From Methylobacterium currus (lineage in GTDB: Bacteria; Pseudomonadota; Alphaproteobacteria; Rhizobiales; Beijerinckiaceae), in assembly GCF_003058325.1 (NCBI RefSeq), contig NZ_CP028843.1, positions 983,501 through 1,047,500 on the forward strand: a stretch of DNA of 64,000 nt, read 5' to 3'. Positions 8,702 to 20,112 of the stretch are shown here, piece after piece (within the stretch, counting starts at the first letter, position 1; every line of letters starts with the position of its first letter). Under the pieces are notes generated by a model. It saw nothing but the letters and a program-made list of their open reading frames with translations, made no database searches and had not been told where the DNA came from. Made by a program: the position numbers and the translations under genes.

Positions 8702-9602
8702 CGAGGCCTCCACCGCGAACGGTCCCTATCGGTGCGGCATCCTCCCGGAGCCGGCCCGCCACGCGGCCGAGGAGGACGCGGGCGAGGTGCCGCCGTGTCG
8801 CGGCCTTCGTGGCGGGGTCGTCCGGCGGGTCGATCTCGCCGGCGAGCGCCGCCTGCGCGCCCGCGACGTCCCCAGCCTCGACCGCCGCCGCGGCGGCCCG
8901 CGCCAGGACCGGCCGGTCGGCGACCCCGAAGAAGGCGAGGCGCAGATCGGTGAGGCGCCCGCCGGCCCGCCGCCCGGTCGCGGCGAGCCCGACGAGGGCG
9001 TAGTCGCCGTGGCGGCGCGACAATTCCTCGAACCCCCACACCGCGTCGGGACCCGGCACCGGGAACTCGACCGCGGTGACGATCTCGCCGGGCTCCAGAG
9101 CCGTCGCGTAGAGACCGAGGAAGAAGTCCTCGGCGGCGATGCGCCGCTCGCCATGGCACCCGCGCGCCACGATGGTGGCGCCGGCGGCCAGGCAGCAGGC
9201 GGGCCATTCGGTGGCCGGATCCGCCAAAGCCACCGAGCCGCCGATCGTGCCGCGGTTGCGGATCGCCGGATGGGCGATGTGGGGCATGGCCGCGGCCAGG
9301 AGCGGCAAGCGCTCGCGCACGACCGACGCGGTGCCCACGTCGCGATGGCGCGTCATGGCGCCGATCCGCACGAAGCCGCCCTCCTGGCCGCCCTCCTGGC
9401 CGCCCGCCTCGGAGACGCCGGCGAGATCGGGAATCGCGTTCAGGTCGACCAGCAGGCGGGGAGAGGCGAGCCGCATGTTCAGCGCCGTGACGAGGCTCTG
9501 GCCGCCCGCGAGGGGCACCGCATCCTCGCCGTGCTCGGCGAGCAGCGCCAGAGCCGCATCGAGCGAGGCGGGACGCACATAGGCGAAGTCGGGCGCCTTC
9601 AC
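8691..9602 (-). CDS. Xanthine/CO dehydrogenase-family FAD-binding medium subunit
   Basis: This is a 303-residue FAD-binding subunit. It has the family motifs AGGQSLVTALNMR and IRNRGTIGGSVALADPATEWP, which bind FAD. A GTG start at 9602 is chosen because a strong GGAGGAGG ribosome site stands just upstream and the protein then begins at the conserved KAPDFAYVRP. A small in-frame tandem repeat (GGQEGGQEGG) is inserted near residue 65. It is the first gene of the three-gene oxidase operon. About 100 bases separate it from the divergent TetR gene, and that interval probably holds both promoters. Confidence 0.92.
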   Translation of the reverse strand: MKAPDFAYVRPASLDAALALLAEHGEDAVPLAGGQSLVTALNMRLASPRLLVDLNAIPDLAGVSEAGGQEGGQEGGFVRIGAMTRHRDVGTASVVRERLPLLAAAMPHIAHPAIRNRGTIGGSVALADPATEWPACCLAAGATIVARGCHGERRIAAEDFFLGLYATALEPGEIVTAVEFPVPGPDAVWGFEELSRRHGDYALVGLAATGRRAGGRLTDLRLAFFGVADRPVLARAAAAAVEAGDVAGAQAALAGEIDPPDDPATKAATRRHLARVLLGRVAGRLREDAAPIGTVRGGGLDGV

Positions 9603-9701
9603 GCGCTGGTCCTCCTCCCGATGGGCTTGCCCATGACCGCCCCGATGGGACAGGCTGGATGCCCTTGTTGATCGACCGCTCAAGAGAAGGCCAAATCCGC
9701 G

Positions 9702-10415
9702 ATGGCGTCAAGCAGGCCTGAAGGCCAACAGGCGGCGAACAGGGCCGCGAGCGCCCCGACCGGACGGCGGCTGACGGCGGAGAGCCGCGAGCGCCAGATC
9801 GTCGAGGGGGCGATCGCCTATTTCGCCGAGGTCGGCCTCGACGGGCATACCCGCGAGCTCGCCCGCCGCCTCGGCATCGCGCAGCCGCTCCTGTTCAGGT
9901 ACTTCCCCACCAAGGCGTCGCTGATCGAGCGCATCTACGAGGAAGTCTACCTCAAGCGCTGGAAGCTCGCCTGGGAGGAGACGGTGCGCGACGCCTCACT
10001 GCCGTGCCTGGAGCGGTTCCGGCGCTTCGAGATCGATTACCAGCGAACGATCGACGATTATGCCTGGTTGCGGATCTTCGTCTCGGCCGGGCTGAAAGGC
10101 TTCGATCTCCCGAGCCGCTACCTCGGCATGGTGCGCGAGCGCATCTTCGCGCCGCTCCTCGAAGACATGCGGGCGGAATCCAACCTGCCGAGCCCGCAGG
10201 CCCAGCCCCTCGCGGCGGACGAGTTCGAGCTGCTCTTCGGAATCCACGGTGCCCTGGTCTATGTGGGCTTGCGCTCGAGGGTCTACGGGATGGATGGCAC
10301 GGCCGATCGCGACGCCGTCCGCGCCGCGATGTTGGATGCCGCCTTGCCCGGCCTGCTCGCGACCCATCGCCGAGTGGTGACGAGGGCCAGATCCATCACG
10401 CCGATCGGCGAGTGA
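9702..10415 (+). CDS. TetR-family transcriptional regulator
   Basis: This is a 237-residue regulator. The N-terminal DNA-binding domain (about residues 25-75) includes RQIVEGAIAYFAEVGLDGHT and the recognition helix region IAQPLLFRYFPTKASLIERIY, classic TetR features. The C-terminal part is the ligand-binding and dimerisation domain. It is transcribed away from the molybdenum hydroxylase operon with a short shared promoter region, so it probably controls that operon (inference). The hairpin repeat copy B lies directly downstream and could end its transcript. Confidence 0.92.
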   Translation: MASSRPEGQQAANRAASAPTGRRLTAESRERQIVEGAIAYFAEVGLDGHTRELARRLGIAQPLLFRYFPTKASLIERIYEEVYLKRWKLAWEETVRDASLPCLERFRRFEIDYQRTIDDYAWLRIFVSAGLKGFDLPSRYLGMVRERIFAPLLEDMRAESNLPSPQAQPLAADEFELLFGIHGALVYVGLRSRVYGMDGTADRDAVRAAMLDAALPGLLATHRRVVTRARSITPIGE

Positions 10416-10424
10416 ACGGTCTTC

Positions 10425-10546
10425 TCATACCCTCGCGCCTTGGCATCGACACGTCGATGCCAAGGCGTCCGGCGCATCAGCGCCGACGCCCGTTCGGGCT
10501 TAGCCAGCGCCTTCGAACGGGTCCGTTCGAAGGCGCGGCGGTATCA
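10425..10546. repeat. Intergenic hairpin repeat, copy B (inverted)
   Basis: The reverse complement of this stretch matches 622-743 over its whole length with scattered substitutions. It has the same near-perfect 30-bp palindrome (10507-10536, one central mismatch) and a second stem CCTTGGCATCGAC / GTCGATGCCAAGG. Relative to copy A the stem bases changed in both arms, so pairing is kept. It lies just after the TetR stop. Confidence 0.75.
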
Positions 10547-10984
10547 GCGAAACCGGCGACGCCGGTTCGATGATGACGTCCCGCAGCGCGGCGTCGACGG
10601 CGTCCATCGCCGCGCCGATGAGCCGGCCCGGCAGGAAGGCGAGGCGGCATCCCATCGCCGCGGCTGCCCTGAAATCGACAGCAAACGCTTCGCACGATCC
10701 GGGACGGGGCGGAGCCGGGATCTCGTCGCCATGCGCTGCGCGGCCCAAACCTGCTGAAATCGTGCTCGACTCTGCGGGGCCGCTCCTCCTTGCGGAGCGG
10801 ACGCCCGGGCCGGCAGGGACGAAGGTCTGCAAGGGGTCGGGAGTTCGCCCGCTGATTGGCAGCAACGCGTTCTCTAGGAGCCGCCAGCATGGCCGCTCGG
10901 CGCGTCGTGGCCTTGCCCTGCTCGACGCCAGGTTTGGCAAGCTGACGAACGACCTTGGGTCGGTGCGTAGCGCCGTCAATGCCC
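10547..10984. other. 438-bp stretch without a supported gene
   Basis: No open frame here has a credible start and family. On the minus strand a short piece reading GCRLAFLPGRLIGAAMDAVD looks protein-like. It has no clear start, so it may be a gene remnant. Confidence 0.4.
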
Positions 10985-12217
10985 TCACGCACGCACGAGC
11001 GGGCAGCCGCCCTTGTCGAGGGGCCGGAACGCCTCGTCGATCGGGGTCGTCCCGACGAGCTTGTAATAGTCCCAGGGGCCGCTGCTCTCGGAGGGTTTCT
11101 TGACCTCGAACAGGTAGGCCGGGCAGAGCTTGCGGCCGTCTTCGCGGATACGGCCGGGGCCGAAGGCGTCGTCGTCGGTCGGCATCGCCTTCATGCGGTT
11201 GACGACGTCGACGCCCGAGGCCTTGGCGGCTGGCACCCCCATGTCGGTCACGGCCTTCAGGTAGTGGAGCACCGCCGAGTAGTTCGCGATCGAGGCCATG
11301 TTCGGGTACGTGCCCTTCAGCCGCGGCAGCGCCCGCCGCGTCACCGCGCGGGTGCGGTCGTTCAGGTCCCAGTAGAAGCTCTCGGTCAGGACCAGGCCCT
11401 GCGCCGCCTTGAGGCCCAGCGCGTGCACGTCCGACAGAAACATCAGCAGCGCCGCCAGCCTGAAGCCCTGCTGGGTCAGCCCGAACTCGGCCGCCTGCTT
11501 GATCGAGTTGACCGTGTCCGCCCCGGCATTGGCCAGGCCGATCACCTTGGCGCCGCTGCTCTGGGCCTGGAGGAGGAACGACGAGAAGTCCGCGGTCGAC
11601 GGGAACGGGTAGCGCACGCTGCCGAGGACGCGCCCGCCATTGGCCTTCACGAACGTGCCGGTGTCGCGCTCGAGCGCGTGACCGAAGGCGTAGTCGGCGG
11701 TGATGAAGAACCACGAGTCGCCGCCGGCCTTCACCATGGCGCCGCCGGTCGATTTCGCCAGCATGTACGTGTCGTACATCCAGGAGATCGTGACCGGCGT
11801 GCACTGCACCCCGGTCAGGTCGGAGGTGGCCGCGCCGGTGTTGATGTAGGCCTTGTTCTTCTCCCGGGCGACCTGATTGACCGCAAGGCCGACCGAGGAG
11901 GTCGGCACGTCGATGATCAGGTCGACACCGTCGCGGTCGTACCACTGCCGGGCGATGCCGGCCCCGACATCGGGCTTGTTCTGGTGGTCGGCCGAGATCA
12001 CCTCGACCCGGAAGCCGCCGGCGGCGAACTCGTCGACGGCCATCTGGGTGCAGGCGACGCCATAGGGCCCGCTGATGTCGCGGTAGGGCCCGGACTGGTC
12101 GTTGAGAACGCCGATCCGGATCGTGTTCGCGGCCTGCGCCCGCGACAGGCGCGGCAGCATCGGCATGAGGCCGAATCCGGCTCCGGCGGCCAGCATCTGA
12201 CGTCGGGTCGTCCGCAT
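10985..12217 (-). CDS. Orphan periplasmic binding protein, liv-type family
   Basis: This 410-residue type 1 periplasmic binding protein has a Tat-like signal (RTTRRQMLAAGAGFGL ... SRAQA) followed by NTIRIGVLNDQSGPYRDISGP, the usual start of the fold. Later it has SWFFITADYAFGHALE, the hinge region of this group. It resembles the binding protein at 4434-5669 in fold but not closely in sequence, so it is not a recent duplicate. No permease or ATPase genes adjoin it. It may feed the livHMGF system on the other side of the oxidase genes or a transporter elsewhere. The ligand is unknown. Confidence 0.88.
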   Translation of the reverse strand: MRTTRRQMLAAGAGFGLMPMLPRLSRAQAANTIRIGVLNDQSGPYRDISGPYGVACTQMAVDEFAAGGFRVEVISADHQNKPDVGAGIARQWYDRDGVDLIIDVPTSSVGLAVNQVAREKNKAYINTGAATSDLTGVQCTPVTISWMYDTYMLAKSTGGAMVKAGGDSWFFITADYAFGHALERDTGTFVKANGGRVLGSVRYPFPSTADFSSFLLQAQSSGAKVIGLANAGADTVNSIKQAAEFGLTQQGFRLAALLMFLSDVHALGLKAAQGLVLTESFYWDLNDRTRAVTRRALPRLKGTYPNMASIANYSAVLHYLKAVTDMGVPAAKASGVDVVNRMKAMPTDDDAFGPGRIREDGRKLCPAYLFEVKKPSESSGPWDYYKLVGTTPIDEAFRPLDKGGCPLVRA

Positions 12218-13139
12218 CGTCTTGCACCTCCCGCCTCATGAGGCGCATTCGCGAGACTCGTGTCAACGGCGAAACTGCCACATACCCAATATTTACCCCT
12301 GATCGTGCGCGGGGTGAACGCTTTTCAATGCTGCAACGCAAATAAACCACCGTGCGACTCTTCTCAATTCGGCACGTTTTAACCTCTTATAACCTATCCA
12401 TCCGGATAAGACATCTCATGCCCAAGGTCGGAAGCAGAGGTTGAATGCTGGGACCGGCCATCTCTTGCTGGTTGCGCCTGCCCCGGGGCAAGGCGAACGC
12501 CCGGGACGACCTGCTTCCCGAGCGGTCGAGATTGCCCCGAGGATGGATCGGATCGTCATGGGGATGGCGGGGCGTGTCCCAGGCAGCATGCCGGTCTCGC
12601 GACCGGCGCCTGCTGATGAGGGCGGCCCCCTCCGCTGGACGAACGCTGCGGGGCGAATGCGGAGCAGGTTCGATGCGTGCCGCGGAGACCGGGGACGTCT
12701 CGAAGGCGACGGGTTCTCCCAGGACGCTTCGCATCACTGGCCTGATCGCCGCGCCCGCTCCAATCCCCGTGGCGGCATCCGCGCCATGGTACGGGCACGA
12801 CGTGCGGTACGGCCATCTGCGTGTCCTCGCCCTCCTGGATCGGGGGGAGCGTCCGGCAACTTCGTCTGTCGCCGCACCGGCCGAAAGGGGCCGGCGCGAG
12901 CCCCAGGCGAGGAACGGGGCCCGGTCCGTCACCGGCGATGATGAGGGTGCATGGGCCGCCTCGCGCGGCCGCGACGTTGGTGATGACGCCTCAAGCGGCC
13001 GTGGTGGTGATCATGCATCCCGTCCATTCGGCCCCCAGGCCAAGCCGAGCGGTGGCTCCTGCGTCCCGGCGCTGGCAGGGCCAGACAGCCAGAGGGGCAG
13101 CGCGCCGGTCCGCAGCCGGCATCAGGAGCGGAGCGTTGC
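12218..13139. other. 922-bp stretch without a supported gene
   Basis: The first 200 bases are comparatively AT-rich and probably hold the promoter of the minus-strand binding protein gene. The rest is GC-rich with long open frames on both strands. None has recognisable motifs, a convincing ribosome site or compositional support, so no gene is called. Confidence 0.4.
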
Positions 13140-13484
13140 TCAGCGTCGGGTCCCCGACGTATATCGGACAGGCGTTTCAGCCGGCGCGACGTCCGCGACG
13201 TTGTCGAAGCCGAAGCAGTGCAGGGCAAGGGCCCGGCGGTTGCCGAGGCGCTCCTGCATGGCGCACTCGGACCGGCCGTCCCGGAACTGTCCGCATACCG
13301 ACGACGCGTTCGGGTTGGGAAGATCCCGGCCGTTCTCGTCCTGCGGCAAGCACGAGCCCACGAACCTTTGCGATTTGGGGGCCATCTGACGGTTCCCGCC
13401 CGGGGCGTCCGGCTGAGCCAGCGCGGCCGCCGGCACGATCACGAGCCACGAACACGCGATCGGGATCAGTGTCGAATATCTCAC
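13140..13484 (-). CDS. Small secreted protein of unknown function
   Basis: From a GTG at 13484 this encodes 114 residues. A signal peptide is visible (hydrophobic IPIACSWLVIVPAAALA, cleavage near ALAQ). The mature part is short and polar with four Cys spaced through it (SCLPQ, SVCGQ, SECAM, LHCFG), which suggests disulfides in the periplasm. The start is uncertain because the ribosome site is weak. It follows a small membrane-protein frame by 8 bases on the same strand. No family is recognised. Confidence 0.55.
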   Translation of the reverse strand: MRYSTLIPIACSWLVIVPAAALAQPDAPGGNRQMAPKSQRFVGSCLPQDENGRDLPNPNASSVCGQFRDGRSECAMQERLGNRRALALHCFGFDNVADVAPAETPVRYTSGTRR

Positions 13485-13492
13485 GGTATGAC

Positions 13493-13726
13493 CTATGAAT
13501 GCAGGAGCTCGACGAATAGGGAGAAGAGATCGAGCATCACGATCGCGCCGATCGCGACGTATATCGTGATAGGCCGCCAGCCGCTCGACCATGCGCGATC
13601 CCCGTCCGGGTCCGGTCGCAGACCGTTCTGCCTCGCCGCCCGCTGCTCCGTTCGGTCAGCAACGGGCTCGAGCAAGAATCTGGATGGTCGGCCCCGATCG
13701 AAGTCTCGCGCGCCGTGTGGCATCAC
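13493..13726 (-). CDS. Small protein with C-terminal membrane segment (tentative)
   Basis: This 77-residue frame is polar for 50 residues. It then has one strong membrane helix (ITIYVAIGAIVMLDLFSLFV) at the C-terminus. It ends 8 bases before the start of the small secreted protein and could be co-transcribed with it. The true start may be internal, leaving a roughly 30-residue membrane peptide. No family is recognised. Confidence 0.35.
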   Translation of the reverse strand: MMPHGARDFDRGRPSRFLLEPVADRTEQRAARQNGLRPDPDGDRAWSSGWRPITIYVAIGAIVMLDLFSLFVELLHS

Positions 13727-13851
13727 CTCTCCCCTGTCGGCGCCCAGTTACGAGCTTCGCCCGCCTCGGCGTGAGTCACGGGGCGGAACAGCATCTTTGC
13801 GGAAATCGCAAACATGTGACCGGGCAGGGCCGGCCGCCTGCGCCAGGGGGA

Positions 13852-14763
13852 TCAGGGGCGCGGCGCGGGAACCGGGCGCGCGATAGCGGCGGCCAGGAAA
13901 TCCATGAAGACGCGGATGCGCGGCGGCAGATGCCGCCGGCTCGCATACGAGGCGTAGAGGGCGATCGGGTCCGACCAGTAGGGTTCGAGGCACGGCACGA
14001 GGCGTCCCGCCTCGAGTTCGGTCGCGATATCCCACTCGGCCCGGGAGGCGATGCCGTGCCCCGCCAGGACCCAGGCGTTGACCACCTCCGTGCTCGTCGT
14101 CGACAGCTTGCCGCGGATGTCGATCGTGCTCACGCCGTCGCCATCCCGGAACGACCAGCGGTCCACGTCCTGGTGTCCGGTCACGAGGCGGATGCAATCG
14201 TGATCCTTGAGGTCCTCCGGCGTCGCGGGGATCCCGCGCTCGCGCAGGTAGCGCGGCGCCGCGCAGACGATGCGCCTGCCGGACAGGAGCTTTCGGACGA
14301 TCACGCCGGAGGCTTGCGGGGGCACCGCACCGATCGCGACGTCAAGCCCGCCATTGACCACGTCGAGGCTCGTGTCGGTCAGAACGAGATGGGCGCTGAC
14401 CACCGGAAATTCGGCACTGAAATCGGCGATGATCGGCGCCAGCACGCGCCGACCCCACTGCAAGGGCGCGCTGATCCGCAGAGATCCCCGTGGCTGTCCC
14501 ACCCCCTGCGCCGCTTCGGCCTCGGCATCGTCGATCTGGGCCAGGATCCCGATACAGCGCTCGTGGAACAGGGCGCCCTCGTCGGTGAGGTCGAAGCGGC
14601 GCGAGGTGCGTGTGACGAGACGAACGCCCAGCCGGTTCTCCAGCGCGGTGAGGTGCCGGCTCATCACGGCCGGCGACGAACCCATGGCCCGCGCCGCCGC
14701 CGAGAGGTTGCCGGCCGCCACCATGGCGGCGAACAACCGAAGGTCACTGATCTCGTCGGCCAT
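13852..14763 (-). CDS. LysR-family transcriptional regulator
   Basis: This is a 303-residue regulator. The N-terminal winged helix (DLRLFAAMVAAGNLSAAARAMGSSPAVMSRHLTALENRLG) is a textbook LysR DNA-binding domain. The rest is a periplasmic-binding-like effector domain of the CrgA/DsdC-like group, with the RGSLRISAP linker motif. Regulation of neighbours cannot be assigned, because the next gene upstream (the TRIC-like gene) is on the same strand about 260 bases away. Confidence 0.92.
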   Translation of the reverse strand: MADEISDLRLFAAMVAAGNLSAAARAMGSSPAVMSRHLTALENRLGVRLVTRTSRRFDLTDEGALFHERCIGILAQIDDAEAEAAQGVGQPRGSLRISAPLQWGRRVLAPIIADFSAEFPVVSAHLVLTDTSLDVVNGGLDVAIGAVPPQASGVIVRKLLSGRRIVCAAPRYLRERGIPATPEDLKDHDCIRLVTGHQDVDRWSFRDGDGVSTIDIRGKLSTTSTEVVNAWVLAGHGIASRAEWDIATELEAGRLVPCLEPYWSDPIALYASYASRRHLPPRIRVFMDFLAAAIARPVPAPRP

Positions 14764-15021
14764 CCTGGTTCCGCCGGTCTTCGTGCGTCATGGCTGCGCG
14801 ACGCGCATTCTGCCCGTCATGAGGATTCGGGACGAGCACGGTCCGAATTCCTGCCGCGAGGCCGCGCGGAGCCCGAGCGATGCGGTCCAGGTCCCGGCAC
14901 CCGCCGATGCTCCCTTCCTCGCCGGAACGCGGCTCTTCGCCGATCCCAGGAGATTGCATCTCCAGACACGGGGTGTGCGTGGTCCACAAAGGCATGGGGA
15001 TGGGGCGACGTCCGATCGCTT

Positions 15022-15660
15022 CTACCGGGGATGACGATAGGGGAGGCCGGGACGGGGGCGGTACCGCGGGAGCGTCCAGCCGAAGCGGAGCGAGGCGGCG
15101 CGGACGAGCAGGCCGACCGAGAAGCCGATCGCGACCGCGACGTCGCGCGGCGCCTCGAAGGCGGTCAGGGCGGTGAACGTGAAGGCCCCCGCCAGGGCGG
15201 CCGTGGCATAGATCTCCCGGCTCAGGATCACCGGGCTCTCGCCGCCGAGAAGGTCGCGGATGATGCCGCCGAAGGTGGCGGTGATCACCCCCATCGCGAC
15301 GGCGACCTGGGCGCCCGCCCCCGACAGCAGGGCCCTCTCGGCGCCGACGACCGCAAACAGCGCCAGACCCAGCGCATCCAGCCAGAGGAGGTACCGGTAC
15401 CGGGATTGCGGAAGATGCGCGACGAAGAAGGTCAGGCACGAGACGAGGACACAGGTCGTGAGATAGGCCGGCACGCGGATCCAGAAGACCGGCACCCCGA
15501 GCAGCAGGTCCCGGAGAGTTCCGCCGCCGATGCCCGTGACCGTGCCGAGCACGGCGAAGCCGACGAAATCCATCTCCTTGCGCGACGCGACGAGGGCGCC
15601 CGTGACCGCGAAAACGATCACGCCCAGCCAGTCGAGGGTCGTGGCGGCAGTCTCGAACAT
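15022..15660 (-). CDS. TRIC/UPF0126-family membrane protein
   Basis: This 212-residue inner-membrane protein has about seven hydrophobic segments in two related halves. Each half carries the family motif: GTVTGIGGGTLRDLLLG in the first and GVITATFGGIIRDLLGG in the second. This is the prokaryotic trimeric intracellular cation channel family (YadS/YicG-like). Some members conduct K+ or Na+, and some are genetically linked to amino-acid transport. The ATG at 15660 is preceded by GGAG. Ions and role are not evident here. Confidence 0.9.
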   Translation of the reverse strand: MFETAATTLDWLGVIVFAVTGALVASRKEMDFVGFAVLGTVTGIGGGTLRDLLLGVPVFWIRVPAYLTTCVLVSCLTFFVAHLPQSRYRYLLWLDALGLALFAVVGAERALLSGAGAQVAVAMGVITATFGGIIRDLLGGESPVILSREIYATAALAGAFTFTALTAFEAPRDVAVAIGFSVGLLVRAASLRFGWTLPRYRPRPGLPYRHPR

Positions 15661-15832
15661 GGTGTCTCCGTTCCGGCCGCGATCAAGGCAGCCTCCAAGC
15701 ATCCGTCGCCGAAGCGGTCACCGGACGAGCAGGCGCGTTGCCGGACCTGTGCGGAGGGGCCAGCAGGACGTCCACACGCATTGTACCGCACGGATCCTTA
15801 CTCCGGGCCGCATTGGGTTGCGGCCTGGAGCT

Positions 15833-18296
<2,464 letters not shown>

Positions 18297-18318
18297 CCGC
18301 ATGGCGCGCCCTACGGGA
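18297..18318. repeat. attL: copy of the tRNA-Glu 3' end
   Basis: These 22 bases (core GGCGCGCCCTACGGGA) are identical to 36017-36038, which is the 3' end of the tRNA-Glu gene plus five bases beyond it. A 17-base part recurs at 30982-30998. This is the outer left attachment site. Composition changes from GC-rich chromosome to mixed island DNA immediately to its right. Confidence 0.88.
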
Positions 18319-18374
18319 AGGAATTCCAGTACATTTCACAAATAAAAAGTATGTTTTGATACAATCACATAGAG

Positions 18375-18419
18375 TTATCCTACCGCTTATCCTATGATGA
18401 CGGCCTGACCGCTTATCCT
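18375..18419. repeat. TTATCCT repeats inside attL (possible integrase arm sites)
   Basis: Three direct copies of TTATCCT stand at 18375, 18387 and 18413, between attL and the integrase start. Two more copies at 30911 and 30924 lie just inside the other end of the same element. Short direct repeats near both att sites are typical of arm-type binding sites for tyrosine integrases. They may also overlap the integrase promoter. Confidence 0.5.
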
Positions 18420-18767
18420 GAGAGGGTTTCATGACCCGTCCGGCACCATACTTATTCCGCTATCCCCGCTCAAAAAATTGGTACCTGCGACTCCAGATCC
18501 CCACGGAGTTGAGGGCGCTGGGCGAGCCGGCCGAGATCCGCAAGAGCCTCGGCACCCATGATCGGCGACTCGCCGAGATGAAGGCGGCCGAGGAGATCCA
18601 GGCGCACCGGAAGCGGTTATGGGTGTCACAGAACCTGCGGCAGGGGCAGTGGACCGTATCACCGCCCTCCTACCGGTGGCCGCTCGGAGAGCACGTCTTG
18701 GAGGACGGCACAACTCAAATCGCGACGGAGACCATGGTCTACCTTATCCGACCGGGCCAACCACTAG

Positions 18768-20112
18768 CAGGCTGCTGAAAAAGGGCTTCGCCTGTCGGCA
18801 GAAGCGTGATTCACTCTTCTGGGATCATCGGGAGAGTTTTCAGTGCGTGGTCAGGATCTCCGAAGCAGCTCGCTGTTCTCCTACGTGGATCTCGAGCGCC
18901 GCATTCGGCCTGACCATCCCCTGAGAACGATCCGAACTTTGGTCGACGAGGCGCTCACGACGCTCGACGGGCAGTTCTCGGAGATCTACTCGCAGATTGG
19001 CCGCCCCTCGATCCCACCCGAGCAACTCCTGCGCGCCATGCTGCTCCAGGCATTCTACTCCGTGCGCTCCGAGCGACAGTTGATGGAGCGCCTCGACTTC
19101 GACCTGCTGTTCCGCTGGTTCGTCGGCCTCGGCATCGACGATCCCGTCTGGGATGCCTCCACCTTCTCCAAGAACCGCGATCGGCTGCTGGGCGGCAGCG
19201 TGGCCGCCGCCTTCCTGAGCGCCGTGCTGGCGATCCCGCGCGTCAAGCGGCTGCTGTCGCAGGATCATTTCACCGTCGATGGCACCTTGATCCAGGCTTG
19301 GGCCTCGATGAAGAGCCTCAAGCCCAAGGACATTGCGCCCTCCGACCCGCCTGATCCCCCGGCAGGCGGGCGCAATCCCGACGTCGACTTTCGCGGCAAG
19401 AGCCTGTCCAACGACACTCATCAGAGCAGCACTGACCCCCAGGCGCGGCTCTACCGCAAGGGTCAGGGCAAGGAAGCCAAGCTCTGCTTCATGGGTCATG
19501 CGCTCATGGAGAACCGCAATGGGCTGATCGTCGATGGCTGCGTGACCCAGGCGACGGGGCAGGCCGAGCGCGTCGCGGCCCTGGCGATGATCGAGAAACG
19601 GGCCAACCGTCCCACCCGCGTCACCCTGGGCGCCGACAAAGGTTACGACGCCGCGGACTTCGTGAACGAACTGCGCGCCATGGCGGTGACGCCGCACGTG
19701 GCCTGCAACACGGCGGGACGCCGCTCCGCCATCGACGGACGCACCACACGCCAGCCCGGCTATGCGATCAGCCAGACGATCCGCAAGCGGATCGAGGAAA
19801 GCTTCGGCTGGAGCAAGGAGATCGGCCTGATCGGCCGCATCCGGGTCCGCGGGCGGGAGCGGATCGACATGGCCTTCACCTTCACAGCCGCAGCCTTCAA
19901 CCTCGTGCGGCTGCCAAAACTCCTCGGAGCGTAAGCGACCGCCTGACGACAGAACGGTGCCGCCTCTTGCTCAACGCAGCCGAACCCTGCCCCAGCGCAG
20001 CGGTTGAGCCCGGCACGACGAGCCACCGCAACGCCGGTGCAAGGCGAAAACCAGCAAACCAAACGGCGCCAAGCCAGGCATCAAAGCGACAAGCCCCTTT
20101 TTCAGCAGCCTG
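18768..20112 (+). mobile_element. IS5-type insertion sequence, 1345 bp, with CTAG target duplication
   Basis: The ends are perfect 18-bp inverted repeats (CAGGCTGCTGAAAAAGGG at 18768-18785, its complement at 20095-20112). The element is flanked by a direct duplication of the palindromic tetranucleotide CTAG (18764-18767 and 20113-20116). It holds one transposase gene. The intact ends, duplicated target and full-length transposase point to a recent and possibly still active insertion. It interrupts the element 1 integrase. Confidence 0.93.
18843..19934 (+). CDS. IS5-family DDE transposase
   Basis: This 363-residue transposase starts at GTG 18843. The N-terminal DUF772-like region reads GRPSIPPEQLLRAMLLQAFYSVRSERQLMERLDFDLLFRWFVGL. 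DDE residues are visible as Asp in HFTVDGTLIQAW, Asp in GADKGYDAADF and Glu in RIEESFGW. Length and order are normal for the family, and no frameshift is visible. IS1182 is the alternative family. The CTAG duplication fits the IS5 group target preference. Confidence 0.92.
   Translation: MRGQDLRSSSLFSYVDLERRIRPDHPLRTIRTLVDEALTTLDGQFSEIYSQIGRPSIPPEQLLRAMLLQAFYSVRSERQLMERLDFDLLFRWFVGLGIDDPVWDASTFSKNRDRLLGGSVAAAFLSAVLAIPRVKRLLSQDHFTVDGTLIQAWASMKSLKPKDIAPSDPPDPPAGGRNPDVDFRGKSLSNDTHQSSTDPQARLYRKGQGKEAKLCFMGHALMENRNGLIVDGCVTQATGQAERVAALAMIEKRANRPTRVTLGADKGYDAADFVNELRAMAVTPHVACNTAGRRSAIDGRTTRQPGYAISQTIRKRIEESFGWSKEIGLIGRIRVRGRERIDMAFTFTAAAFNLVRLPKLLGA

Noticed and set aside
12445..13389. 314-codon plus-strand frame and competing frames on the minus strand
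   Set aside because: Several overlapping frames are open at once, as expected in GC-rich DNA. None has a family motif or a ribosome site.
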